From the NCBI RefSeq assembly GCF_019703515.2, contig NC_059388.1, positions 2,245,501 through 2,309,500 on the forward strand: a stretch of DNA of 64,000 nucleotides. The letters are read 5' to 3'. Source of the stretch: Myxocyprinus asiaticus (Eukaryota > Chordata > Actinopteri > Cypriniformes > Catostomidae). The position numbers and the translations under genes are program-made. The notes under the pieces were generated by a model. It was not told the origin of the DNA. It did not search any database and saw nothing but the letters and a program-made list of their open reading frames with translations. This document shows, one piece after another, positions 33,089 through 44,599 of the stretch; the stretch's first letter is position 1; every line of letters starts with the position of its first letter.

Positions 33089-36000
33089 CTATGCCACTCT
33101 CTCCACAGTCCCTCCATGAGAGTCCCCCAAAAATGTCAAATAACTGCCCCATTTCCCATCAAATGAATCCCAGATCCCCAGTCTTCTACACGACACCTCC
33201 TCGAAAGCTGCCACCCTGCCCATCTCCTTGCACCACTCTCGAAACGATGGGGCTCCAGCTGACTTCCATCCTCTAAGGATAACCTGTCTGCCCACCATAA
33301 CACCGGCCAGGATCCAATTCTTCATGTACTTATCTCCTACATCAATGACCGCCGCCCCGTCACCCAAAATACAGAGCCTGGGGCAATAGGAGATTCGATT
33401 ACCCAATACGTCGGCCATAAAATTCTGGACCCTCAACCAGAACTCCTGTATCTTAAGACACCCCCAAAAAACATGGGTGGTGTCTCCATCTTCTAAATGG
33501 CATCGCCAGCAGGTGGGTGTGTCCTTAAGACCAAGCCTATACAATTTAGAAGGGGTCCAATAAAATCTATGTAGAATCTTAAATTGCATAAGGCGCACCC
33601 TTGCATCTCTAGATGCAGACTTGAAATTTTTTAAGAATCCTAGCCCACACTCCCTCCTCCAAAAACAAATTTAAATCTTCCTCCCATAATCTTTTGAGGG
33701 AATTTAAAGCTCTGTCCCCCAGACTCTGAATTAACAGGGAGTAATACACTGATGCCTCATGACCTTTTCCAAAAGCAGTAATCACCACTCCCAGAGTATC
33801 TGCTGCTCTAGGGGGGTGCATGCCACTCCCAAAAACAGTGCAGATTAAGTGGCGCAGCTGTAAATACTTATAAAATTGAGATCTAGGACTCCCAAAAGTT
33901 TGAACCAAATTTTCAAAAGGTCTCAATACTCCACTCTCATATATGTCACTGAGTGTATTAACCCCCCTCACAATCCAATCTGACCAACAGAAAGGGGACT
34001 TATTAATGCATAGTTTAGGGTTCTGCCATATGCTCGAGGCTACGTTTAAATAAATATAGGAATTAAACACTCTGGACACTTTTGTCCATATCGAGTGTAA
34101 ATGCAAAATAACGGGGTGTGACTTTACTTATCCGATTAATTTGATCGAAAGGCTATGCAGAGGCGAGATAGGGGCAAGAGCTTCCTTTTCAATACAAAAC
34201 CAGGGAGGGGCTCTCTCAGGTGGAAGCGACCAATGAGCCAAATGTCTGAGACCGAATGCATAATAATAAAACAAAATCTTGTGTAGGCCTAACCCACCTT
34301 TGTCAATTGGCCTATGTAACTTATTGAAGTTTAATCTGGCATGCTTACCATTCCAAATGAAGGACTTCGCTATGCTATCAAATTGCTTGAAATAAGAGAG
34401 GGGGACATCTATAGGGAGAGATTGTAACAGGTAGTTGAATTTTGGAATACAATTCATTTTAATTACATTAACCTTCCCAATCATCGATAAGTGTAATGAA
34501 ACCCACCTGTCCACATAATTCGAAAACCTTTTTATTAAGGGATCAAAATTAACTCTGACTAAATCAGACAAATTTGCTGGGAATAAAATTCCCAAATACT
34601 TAATGCCCCGTTTGGGCCACTGGAAGGCTGGAAGGCTGTTACTGGACAGTACGCTCTCAAAGCCAAAGCTTTGGATTTAGACCAACTGACTTTGTATCCT
34701 GAGAACTTGGAAAAGGAATTAATAATTCTGTGGAGGCAAGGCATAAATGTAGTGGAATAATAAAATATCATCTGCGTAAAGCAGAAGCTTATGCGCCACA
34801 CCTCCCGCAATCACCCCTGGAAAATCATCCTCCTTTCTTATCACGGCCGCTAATGGTTCCAGGGCAAGACAGAACAATAATGGGGAAAAAGGACAACCCT
34901 GCTGAGTGCCCCTATTCAGAGTAAAATAATCTGAAATTAATCCATTTGTTTGTATCGCTGCTACCGGGTGTATATTAAGTAACTTAATCCAACCAATAAA
35001 TGTACTCCCGAACCCATACATCTCCAAAATCTTAAAAAGATAATCCCATTCTACCATATCAAAAGCTTTTTCGCCGTCAAGTGAGATGGCAGAGACCGGA
35101 GACTGATCATTCGCTACTGACCACATGATATTGATGAGACGTCTAATGTTATCAGAAGAGCTGCGGCCCCGAATAAACCCCACCTGATCTATATGTGTAA
35201 GAGATGTCATAACTTTACTTAATCGGTTGGCCAAAATTTTTTACAACATTTTTACATCTAGTTGGATCAGGGAGATTGGATGGTAACTTTTACACTCGCT
35301 TGGATCTTTGTCCTTTTTAAGAATCAGACTGATCCGGGCTTGTGTCATGGTTGGGGGAAGCTTTCCATTCTTTAATGATTCAGTATAAACTTCTAACAAA
35401 AGTGGAGCCAGTTCTGTAGCATAGGATCTAAAAAATTCTGCTGCAAAACCATCTGGCCCCGGAGCCTTGCCAGTAGGTAGGGACTTAATTACCTCGTCAA
35501 GCTCCTCCAAGGTTATCTCAGAATCAAGAGCGTTTTTTTGCTCAGTCTTCAGTTTAGGAAGACCTAATTGTTCCACAAAGTTTCTAATGTCTTCATCAGT
35601 AGACGAAGACGTGGAACTATAAAGATCAAGATAGAATTCTTTAAAGGCATTATTAATCTCAATGGCTGAGGTAAAAATTTCACCACCAGCAGATTTCACT
35701 GAGGGAATGGTTAAAAAAAGACTCTCTCTGCTTTATATATCTAGACAAAAGCTTTCCTGCTTTGTCCCCCGACTCAAAGTATGACTGTCTTGCCCTGAAT
35801 AACCAAAACTCCACTTTCTGCGACAAAATAGTATTATATCTATATTTCAATCGGGTCAATTCTCTGAGGCCATCAGATGACATACGGCGCTTTAGCTCTG
35901 CCTCTGCACTTTTAAAATTTCCTTCCTACTCCACGAGTTCTCGTGCTTTGGATTTTTTGGTGAATGAGGCATACTGTATGATCTGACCTCTAAGAACCGC

Positions 36001-36887
36001 TTTAAGTGCCTCCCAAGCCATGCTCACAGAGGATACCGAGGACCAGTTGGTCTCCATATAAACACTGATTTCAGTCTTTAACATTTGCTGGAAATCAGGA
36101 TTTTGCAAAAGGGATACATTAAGGCGCCAGCTATATGATTTCTTTTTCTCCGTATGTGGCAACACCTCTAAACTCACCAGGGCATGATCTGAGACAAAAA
36201 TATTTCCAATTGAGCAATCAACAACAGATGAAATGAGGGATTTGGATATAAAAAAAAATCTATTCTAGAATAAGTCTTATGGACTGATGAAAAAAATGTA
36301 TAGTCTCTACCAGATGGGTTAAAAAGTCTCCAAATATCTGTGAGACCGAGATTTTTACACATCCTGTGAAGCGTCAATGTTGCTCTAGGGGGCTTACACA
36401 CTTTTGCTTCACTATGATCAAGGACTGAGTCCATCAAAAGATTAAAGTCTCCTCCCAAAATTATATCATGAGGGGTGCCAGCGGCTTGCAACATCCCTTC
36501 AAGATCTATAAAAAAGCCCTGATCATCAGCGTTAGGTGCGTAAATATTAGCCAAAATCAGACTTTGCCCCTGAATTTCTGCTAAAACAATAATGACTCAT
36601 CCTACTGTATCATTAAACTGTTTGAGAAATTTGAATTGTAAATGTTTATTTACCAATATAATGACTCCCTTGCTCTTACTTGAGCCAACACTAAAGAAAA
36701 CATGTCCACCCTGTATCTTCCCAAATGTTTCAGCTTCCTGCGGGGAAAGATGTGTTTCTTGAAGAAACACTATATCATATTTCTTACGTTTAAGAAAATA
36801 AATAATCTTCCTTCTTTTTATGGGGTACCCCAACCCATTCACATTCCATGTGGAGAGAGATAGTACTCTCATATTAACATTTGACAT
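33089..36887 (-). pseudogene. Tx1/L1 ORF2: endonuclease, reverse transcriptase, C-terminal region
   Basis: From the N-terminus: STWNVNGLGYPIKRRKI and FLQETHLSPQEAETFG (36870..36720), ANIYAPNADDQGFF and ILGGDFNLLMDSVLDHSE (36550..36430) and DYTFFSSVHKTYSRIDFFL (about 36300) form the AP endonuclease. RT: SLPTGKAPGPDGFAAEFFRS (35490..35430), DQVGFIRGRSSSDNIRRLIN (about 35180), SAISLDGEKAFDMVEWDYLF (35090..35030), GTQQGCPFSPLLFCLALEPL (34915..34855) and LLLYADDILLF (34790..34755). The C-terminus holds CWRCHLEDGDTTHVFWGC (33510..33455). Frames change near 36590, 36175, 35690, 35235, 34770, 34600 and 33600, so it is dead although all domains are present. Confidence 0.88.
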
Positions 36888-37859
36888 TCTGATATAATAG
36901 AAAAAGTAAATTGTGTGCCAAAAACAAAATTATGAAGACCACATTTCAACATCAATGCAACAATAAAACCCTGAACTTCCCCCTGAACAAAACAAAAATA
37001 AAAAATAAAAATGTGCGCATTAATCCCACGCACGAAAGCGCCAACTGCCGTCAATCCCTTTAAACTCAAAGAGTCCATGTACGCCTACGAGAGCCCCCAC
37101 GACAACTTTGCCATCGAATTGCTCAATTCTGCCTCACAAATTTGTAAGGCAAAATTACACAACATCAAATATTTTGTAAAACAAACCCCAGCCAATAGGC
37201 AGAATAAACACAAAGAATGTGTAGACTCATTCACAGAACTGTCTCAAAGGTGTGTTCCTTCACAAACAAATTCCAGCCGATATAAAGCTGTTCAGTTTCC
37301 TCGGTCAGACAAACGAATCTTCAGTGAGCCAGCTGATGAGTGCAGCAGATGACATAATAATTCCAATGTCCCACGAAAATACTCCACAAATCATACTCGA
37401 GCCAACAGGAGGCATAAGCACAAGGAACTGACAGATTCATCCATAACTGTCCCCAAGTAATGTTATTTAACAAAACAAGCTCCAACCGCTAGGCGGAACC
37501 AGCACAAAGGAAACGAAACACGAATCCTGGTTCCTCGGATGGTCAAGAGTCAATTCATTCGGAGGCCGTATAAAAGTATATCCCATGATTTACACAGTGC
37601 AAACTTTATAAAAGACATCCTTTGTGTGGGCATGTAGATATTTTGCAGTCATCCATTCATTGTAAAAGTGATCTTCCATCAATGCAAAAGTTTCTTTAAG
37701 GAAAAGTGTTAATCCACAAAACAAAATAAACTCCTGCAGCTCGGCGGAGCCAACGCAAAAGGAAACAAAAATGGTGCCCAGCTTCCTTCGAGAGCCAGAG
37801 TATGTACAGTGAGTCAATCCACTCACAAGAGAAACACCCAATGGTTACTCACCCATTGT
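36888..37859 (-). other. Inter-ORF region of the Tx1/L1 LINE with imperfect direct repeats
   Basis: About 1 kb between ORF1 and ORF2. It contains several related blocks of the form CCA(A/G)CC...GGC(A/G)GA...CACAAAG followed by an aactgtc... or nearby TTCCTCGG text (near 37190, 37400, 37480 and 37740), suggesting an old tandem duplication. No protein signature was found. Confidence 0.45.
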
Positions 37860-38648
37860 TTCAATAAAAGACATTGCCTGATTGGGACATGTAAATACTT
37901 TGCTGCCGTCCTTGGTGTTTATTCTCAGTCTGGCCGGAAACTTCAGAGCAAAAGTGATCTTCCGCTGATGTAAGAGTTTCTTGCGTTACTTAAACCGATC
38001 GCGTTTCTCTCTTGTCGAGTTCGCAAAGTCCGGGAACAAGAAAATATTGTAATTTTTCCAAGAAAGCTTTCCTTTGCTCCTCGCCTGGTGCAACACGAGA
38101 TCTTTATTGGATGATTTCAAAAATTTGCCCAGAATCGATCGGGGCCTTCCTCCCTCAGCAGATCTGTGAGCTGGGACTCTGTGAACTTGGGAAAAGCTAG
38201 TCTAGGAATTTCACCATATCTCTGCCCTCCTCATGCTCAGGAATTCCAACAATTTGAATGTTATTCCTGAGGCTTCTATTCTCAAGATCTTCAAGCTTTT
38301 CAAGAACACGTTCCAAATCAACTTTGGTCGCAGGCGGATTAGCGGCTAATTCCCTCTCTGATAACTCCAAATAATCGATTCGTTTTTCAACATCTGTCAC
38401 TCTTGTGACTAGCTCAGATAATTTTTTCCCATCGCCTTAATCGATCGACATATTACAGCGAGATCCTCCAAGTCCGCAAGTACCTTCTTCAACATCACCG
38501 ATATGTTGGACAGTTGTCGATGGATTCCTTCTCCCGCCGCGCAATCCAAATCGAGTCCCCGGTCCACAGGCTTGTCTGGGCTTTCATCTTGAACCCATAA
38601 GGGTCTTTTAATGTCTCCAGAGCCCGAGGATTTTGACTTCTTTGCCAT
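37860..38648 (-). pseudogene. Tx1/L1 ORF1 protein
   Basis: Starts MAKKSKSSGSGDIKRPLW (38648). The coiled-coil part follows, with VEKRIDYLELSERELAANPP and VDLERVLEKLEDLENRSLRN, then the RRM-like entry NNIQIVGIPEHEEGRDMVKF (38285..38205). In another frame the C-terminal domain reads LHQARSKGKLSWKNYNIFLF and TFALKFPARLRINTKDGSKV (about 38090..37890). This order (coiled coil, RRM, C-terminal domain) is that of L1 ORF1 RNA-binding proteins. Stops near 38430 and 38200 and a shift near 38000 break it. Confidence 0.82.
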
Positions 38649-38802
38649 GTTTACCTCAAACAGTAAATGTGTAACTGGGTGTATCGAATTTCACCGGATT
38701 ATATCATGAAAATAATACAAAAAAATTAGCAAAGTGTGCAGAGCTGTCTCTCACATGTTTGCCCTTCGCATGGCGTCACCCGACTCCCCATAAACCGGCT
38801 TT

Positions 38803-39639
38803 AAATTAAATTAACAAATGTAATTCATGGCATTAGGTGTTAAGGTAGTCTAAGTAGATTTTAATATGAGCACAGAAGTCATTTAGGCTTGTAATTTCAT
38901 TGCAATTCTGTTGTTGCATTTTTTTCTCTGTGCACTGTCAAAATAAATGAAGTACATTAAATTTGAGTCTGCATTCGTTATTCATACGCACACAACTGTT
39001 TAAATAGCCTCTAATTTATGTCCTCATTTGCCCTACTTTAATTTAGTTTAGAATACCGCATGTTCACACAGACCACACCCACAAGAACAAATAAATCAAT
39101 CTGACTGGCTGATGAATCTGACAATCTGACTTTAGATGCCTATTCACGTGCACTGTTGAGGGATTCTGAAGGCATGACGGGGTGGAGCTCAAACTCACGC
39201 GCTGCTTCAGCTAACAAGCATGGCTTCAGGCAAGCGATTTGTTAAACAGTTGTCACACTTTGCTTGTAAGCATCAAGGAATAAATTCTGATTGGATAAAT
39301 TTTTTTTTTTTGCTATTCATATGTAGTGGAAAGCAACTGAAAATACATTTGACATTTGGTCAAAAAACCAAATACATAGGCAAAAAACCAAAGTCATATT
39401 TCTAACCCAGTGCTGAGTGGCAATTACAAGAAATGTCCAATAGAGGGCATCCAAGCTCCATTGTTGAATGATTCCCAACACAAGACTTCTCAGTCAAGAA
39501 TGGGTGGGGACTGAGTTCATGAGTTTGAGATCTTTTCCAGTCGAATCCCATAGAAAAATGCAAACAAATGTGTCCCCACTCAATATATACATCCACTGAG
39601 GTGCGGATGCAATCTTTGTTAATTAAACCATATAGTTTT
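38803..39639. other. No recognisable feature
   Basis: Intron sequence, A/T-rich, with no terminal repeats or coding signal. A T run lies at 39300..39311. Confidence 0.5.
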
Positions 39640-39647
39640 ATATGGAT

Positions 39648-39715
39648 GGATTAGAACCTTGAACCTCTTATGCAATGGGCAAATTAATTACTACTAGACC
39701 ACTCAGTTGGACTCT
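39648..39715 (-). repeat. Weak tRNA-like segment
   Basis: On the minus strand, CAACTGAGTGGTCTAGTAGT resembles a pol III box A context and GGTTCAAGGTTC resembles box B. It is the weakest of six such segments in the intron. Confidence 0.35.
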
Positions 39716-40088
39716 TTTTACCAGCGCTGATTTATGTACTTCTCCACTGACATACAATATTTCATGACCGACAATAGCACACATAGAGATGAAGTTATCA
39801 AATTTATTATGTTATTATGGGAATCCCATCCCTTTCCTTTATGTTTGACTGTGGCAAAACAAATGCTTGAAAAGTCTGAAGCAGTCGCAACATTTCCAAA
39901 TATACAGCAGCTGTTTGTATAATCTACATATTAACGGCACACGAGGGTGGGTTATTTTTTAACAATAGGTAGTACTGTCTCCAAACAGTTCAGGTATCCT
40001 CAGGACATGATGTTGATAATGTATAACAATTTTCTTTTAAATTCAACAATGCATTCAAAAGATAAATACAGTTTTTTAACTAAACATA

Positions 40089-41219
40089 CACTGATCAACC
40101 ACAACATTAAAACCACCTGCCTAATATCATGTAGGTCTCCACAAGACCTCTGAAGGTGTCTTGTGGTATCTGGCACCAAGACGTTAGCAGCAGATCCTTT
40201 AAGTCCTATAAGTTGCAAGGTGGGGTCTCCATGGATCAGACTTGTTGGTCCAGCACATCCCATAGATGCTCAATCGGATTGAGATCTGGGGGATTTGGAG
40301 GCCAAGTCAACACCTTGAACTTTGTTCAGGGATGGTTTGAGGAACCTGACAACATTTTTGCAGTGTGGCAGGGCACATTATCCTGCTAAAAGAGCCCACT
40401 GCCATCAGGGAACACAATTGCCATGAAGGGGTGTACGTGGTCTGCTACAATCATTAGGTAGGTGGTATGTGTCAAAGTAACACCCACATGAATGCCAGGA
40501 CCCAAGGTTTCCCAGCAGAAGATTGCCCAGAGCATCACACTGCCTCCGTCGGCCTGCCTTCCTCCCATAGTGCATCCCGCTGCCATCTCTTCCCCAGGTA
40601 AGCGACGCACATGCACCTGGTCATCCTCACGTAATTCATCAAACCAGGCCACCTTCTTCATTGCTCCATTGTCCAGTTCTGATGCTCATATACCCACTGT
40701 AGGTGCTTTTGGCGGTGGACAGCGGTCAGCATGGGCACTCTGACTGGTTTGTGGCTATGCAGCCTCATACGCAGCAAGCTGAAATGCACTGTGTTTTCTG
40801 ACACCTTTCTATCATGGCCAGCATTAACTTTTTCAGCAATTTGTGCTACAGTAGCTATTCTGTGGGATCGGATCAGACGGGCTAGACTTCGCTCCCCACA
40901 CGCATCAGTGAGACGTGGGCGCCCGTGACCCTGGCGCTGGTTCACTGGTTGTCCTTCCTTGGACCACATTTGGTAGGTACTAACACCCCACAAGACCTGC
41001 CGTTTTGGAGATGCTCTGACCCAGTCGTCTAGCCATCACAATTTGGCTTTTCCAAAAATCCGACTTTTTAAAAGTCGCTCAGATTCCAACACATGAAATT
41101 CAAGAACTGACTGTTCACTTGCTGCCTAATATATCCCACCCTTTGACAGGTGCCATTGTAACGAGATAATAAATGTTCACTTCACCTGTCAGTGGTTTTA
41201 ATGTTGTGGCTGATCAGTG
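40089..41219 (-). mobile_element. Tc1-like transposon, full-length remnant
   Basis: Ends CACTGATCAACCACAACATT (40089..40108) and, inverted, CACTGATCAGCCACAACATT (41200..41219) differ at one base. TA flanks both ends (40087..40088 and 41220..41221). The element is 1131 bp. It shares its end sequence with fragments at 1410 and 29777. Confidence 0.92.
40386..41035 (-). pseudogene. Tc1-like transposase, frameshifted
   Basis: The start MARRLGQSISKTAGLVG (41035) is followed by a stop and frame change. HGRPRLTDACGERSLARLIR (40930..40870) is the linker between the helix-turn-helix domains, and VSENTVHFSLLRMRLHSHKP (40800..40745) is the second helix-turn-helix. KKVAWFDELREDDQVHVRR (about 40655..40600) is the first catalytic block, with an F where the usual S/T precedes Asp, and GGSVMLWAIFCWETLGPG (about 40545) follows. 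The remaining Asp and Glu blocks are lost after 40386. Confidence 0.85.
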
Positions 41220-41221
41220 TA

Positions 41222-42407
41222 TATATCAGGGAAAAAAAAGAACAATAAAAAGAACAAAAATGTCTGCAAGCAGAAATTATCAGGGATAAGCCCTGAAACC
41301 ATTCAGTAAGCAAAATACAAAAACCTCCAGTACAACAAAAATCTATCCAAATGACATACTAAAGTGGAGATTTGAACCCAGGAACTTTTGAACTACAGTC
41401 TGGTGAATTAACACACTGTGCCACTCACTTGATATGCTTAATGAGTGGCTAAGAGACAAGCTGTGTTTTGAGTCAGCACACAAGTGTGGGTTATCTTTTT
41501 AACTATAGTGCTGTCTCCAAACTATTTAAGACATGATGACATTATCTTCAGGACATGATGATGATGATGTATACAGATCTTTTATAAAATTCAATATGCT
41601 GGAGAGACAGAATGGCTGATATGGGGAAAATCCACATGATCCACAGAATCCATAGACACCAATCTCATGATTTTAGGACATATGGTTTGAAAGTTATAGG
41701 CAAAAATAGCAATTTTTCATTTTCTTTTGACCCATAGGTGTTGCTGTCTCAAAACTGTGCATGTATCCTCAGATCATGGCCCTGATGAAGCATACCAAGT
41801 TTAATTTCAATATGACAAACTGTCCTGAGATACAGTCTCAAATCCGTTTTCATGGCAACTTCGTTAACTCTGTGTTTGCGTAACGTTTCAACAAAGTTAA
41901 AAATCCAAATTCTGTATAATTAATTCTGTGTGGCTCAGTCTGGAGATTATTCTGAGCCATTGTTTAGGCAAATCAGACAAAATTTTAAGGAAGAGTAGCA
42001 CAAAATGATAAACAACATAATTAAAGATGGCGGCCACAGTAATGGGTGGAGTTTTAATATTAGGGGTCCATTTGAATCATCTGGAGGAGAGTAATCAGAT
42101 GCAAAAAAAAATATTCTTTTGTGCGTATATTTTTAACCGTATGTTGTAGAAATAACAGTGACTTTTTGATTTGATGGCGCTAAATTTAGTATGGGGGCTA
42201 TTCAAGACCACCCCTATCAGTATGCCAAATTTCATTATTTTCCTATATACAGTTCATAGGGCTGTCATAGACTCTCAGCCTGAATAATAATAATAATACT
42301 AACAGATAAAATAGGTGCTATTGCACCTTTGCTGCTTGCCCCTAATAATAATACTAATGGATACAATAGGTGCCTATGCACCTTTGGTGCTTGGCCCCTA
42401 ATAATAA
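41222..42407. repeat. Dispersed repeat, copy R1, with tRNA-like segment and tandem 3' hairpin units
   Basis: The start TGTCTGCAAGCAGAAATTAT (41260..41279) resembles TATAGCTGCAAGCAGC. The end CATAGACTCTCAGCCTGAAT with an AAT run (42268..42297) is followed by two tandem units holding AGGTGCnnnnGCACCT hairpins (42298..42406). The internal text (GCGCTAAATTTAGTATGGGG, CCTATATACAGTTCATAGGG) recurs at 51835..51960. A tRNA-like segment lies at 41362..41430 on the minus strand. No coding sequence. Confidence 0.65.
41362..41430 (-). repeat. tRNA-like (SINE) segment
   Basis: On the minus strand TGGCACAGTGTG (box A-like, 41412..41423) and GGTTCAAATCTC (box B-like, 41367..41378) lie at tRNA-like spacing. 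It cannot be a working tRNA gene because I see no matching acceptor stem or clear anticodon arm. Confidence 0.5.
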
Positions 42408-43195
42408 ATATAGCTGCAAACAGCAATTATGTGGGCAAGCACCAGCATGGCAACCACTGCACAACACTAAGCACACATGACACTCACACCAAAGTAACAC
42501 CAACATGCATCTTGCCTCAGAGCAGGATTGAACCAAGAACTTCCCATTTGACATTTCATGGCTCTAACCACTGCTCCACTCAGCTGCTGGCCTAATAGCT
42601 TAGTATGGTCCTTTTGGTGGCTAAAAAGTTTTTTTTTTTTTTAAAGACAAGCACTGCAGTCACCTTTATAAATGTCATGTTCATGTGACTTTTCATCAAA
42701 GATCAAAATAAAATTTGATTTGAGGAAAAGCCCAGCAACTGTTCATTAAGCACAATACAAAGACCTCCAGTACATTATAACATCAACTCTAATACTGATC
42801 CAAGTGGGATTCAAACCCATGTCCCTTGAAACTATAAACCAGTGCTTTAAGACACTGAGCCACTCAGGTGATGTGCCCACTCAGTGGCAAAGAGACTTCC
42901 TGTGGTTAGAATCAGCACACAAGTGTAGGCTATCTTTTGTACTATAGGTGGCGCTATCTCCAAAATGCTTAACCCTCATGCACTATTCGGTCATTTTTTA
43001 CCAAAATCAATTTTGTTTCTTCAATAAAATAGGTCTCCTTTATCTGACTGTATGAAACTTGGTGACTTTTCATCCATTTGATATCTGAACACACACAGAC
43101 TGAGTGGTAGAAAAAAAATTACACTTTAACTGGTCCCTGTCAAAAGTGTCCACCATAGGAAATGAGTGGGAAACACTAAAAGTCACAGATATATT
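42408..43195. repeat. Dispersed repeat copy R2 with two tRNA-like segments
   Basis: Begins with ATATAGCTGCAAACAGCAAT directly after the hairpin units of R1. tRNA-like segments lie at 42522..42590 (box B GGTTCAATCCT, box A-like TGGAGCAGTGGT) and 42802..42872 on the minus strand. The part after 42970 (cctcatgcactattcggtca) looks like another repeat start. Confidence 0.55.
42802..42872 (-). repeat. tRNA-like (SINE) segment, best preserved
   Basis: On the minus strand TGGCTCAGTGTC (42851..42862) matches box A TRGCNNAGYNGG at most positions, and GGTTTGAATCC (42807..42817) matches box B GGTTCGANTCC at all but one. The spacing fits a tRNA gene internal promoter. Similar segments recur at 51011 and 52202 in the related copies. 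Confidence 0.55.
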
Positions 43196-44149
43196 TCATT
43201 ATTTATTATATAAAATCTATAAAACAGCCACAATGCAGAAAAAACACACACAGACATGAAGGGGTGAGACTACCAAACATCAAGAGTGCAAAACACAAAC
43301 ACACACAAAACTGAACTGGTCAGACTATAAAACAGTTTTTTTTTTTTTTTTTTTTTTTACATTTTCCACAATGCAGAACACACACACACACCAAAATGAA
43401 TTGGTGAGACTATAACACATCTACAATGCTGAACACACACACATACACACACACGTTGGTGCGGCTATCCTTATGAGGACTCTCCATAGAAAGAATTATT
43501 TTTATACTGTACAAACTATAGATTCTATCTCCTAACCCTACCCCTAAACCAAACCCTCACAAAAAACTTTCTGCATTTTTACATTTTCAATAAAACATCG
43601 TTTAGTATGTTTTTTTTAAGTGATTTGAATTATAGGGACACTAGAAATGTCCTCATAAACCACATTTATAGCATAATACCCTTGTAATTACCAGTTTGTA
43701 ACCTAAAAAAATGTCCTCGTAAACCACCCAAACCCACCCACACATGCACACATGTTGGTATTTGTGGTTTACGAGGACACTCCATAGCCATAATGTATAC
43801 TGTATAAATTATATATTCTATCCCCTAACCCTACCCCTAAACCTAACCCTCACAGTAAACGTTCTGCAATTTTACATTTAGGTTATTACTTGTTATTCTA
43901 CTCATTTCAGGTATTCAAAAACTGACAAAAATAACCTCAAACAAATCAAACAAAATGCTAAACTTTTACAAAAGTAGTCTTTGAAAATGTTTAAATATAT
44001 ATCTAAATGTAGAACTTGTGACAAAATCTAGAAATCATCTTCTCTTCAACCAGGGATGAATAAGTAGCTCTCTGCAGCCATCTAGTGTTTATACTGGTAA
44101 TTTCATCTTTTTTTTTTTCTTTTTTTTTTTTTTTTAAATGGACCGCACA
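43196..44149. repeat. CA-rich and tandemly duplicated GAGGAC repeats
   Basis: CA-rich patches (43300..43455) and a T run (43336..43360) are followed by two copies of a block. The first (about 43456..43600) has GAGGACTCTCCATAG and CCTAACCCTACCCCTAAACC. The second (about 43755..43890) has GAGGACACTCCATAG and the same CCTAACCCTA text. The CCTAACCC text is irregular and not telomeric. A long T run (44108..44135) precedes the DIRS element. No gene. Confidence 0.6.
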
Positions 44150-44245
44150 GTTCCCTATCTGTCACTCACTCGACGTTGGTGTCGATGTAGTGACACTAGG
44201 GGTCACTCTTGGGAGCCCGAGACACCTCTGGTCTTTGATAAAAGG

Positions 44246-44306
44246 CCAATGAAAATTGGCGAGTGGTATTTGCATGCCACTCCCCCGAACATACGGGTAT
44301 AAAAGG
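44246..44306 (+). promoter_or_regulatory. Promoter elements in the DIRS left terminal repeat
   Basis: Reading into the element: CCAAT at 44246..44250, the inverse ATTGG at 44255..44259, an octamer ATTTGCAT at 44268..44275 and a consensus TATAAAAGG at 44298..44306. The same cluster, inverted, lies in the right repeat (TATA at 50341..50349). These look like RNA polymerase II promoter sites for the genomic transcript. Use in vivo is inference. Confidence 0.6.
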
Positions 44307-44599
44307 AGCTGGTATGCAACCACTCATTCAGATTTTCTCTTCGGAGCCGAACGGTCGATGCTCATTGAGCTGAATACTACTGTTCATTCACCTGCTGGAT
44401 CTGACGGCGCATTTCAGCGGCTTCTCCCTCCTCTGCACTGGTGCACTGCAGAGAACGCCCCTGGGCGCTTCGGCAGAAAAACTAGAGAGTATATTTTCTG
44501 AAAGAGCATTTTTCCCCTCTAAAAGAGTATATATTTCTCTAAAAGAGCGCACACACGGAACGTCTTTTTAAAGACGCGTCTTTTTAAAGATGCTTTTCC

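Larger units (their letters stand above)
32871..38787 (-). mobile_element. Tx1/L1-type LINE, near full length, with 15-bp target duplication
   Basis: A 5.9-kb non-LTR element on the minus strand. CCATAAACTGGCTTT (32856..32870) at its 3' side and CCATAAACCGGCTTT (38788..38802) at its 5' side differ by one base and form a clear target-site duplication. It has two genes: ORF1 with a coiled coil and RRM-like domain, and ORF2 with endonuclease, RT and a C-terminal Cys/His motif. The 5' end reads GGGGAGTCGGGTGACGCCAT, a start I recall for this LINE group in fish. The frames are broken by several lesions. Confidence 0.9.

Noticed and set aside
43530..43870. CCTAACCCTACCCCTAAACC text as an interstitial telomere
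   Set aside because: The spacing is irregular and not a run of TTAGGG units; it lies inside a duplicated dispersed repeat.
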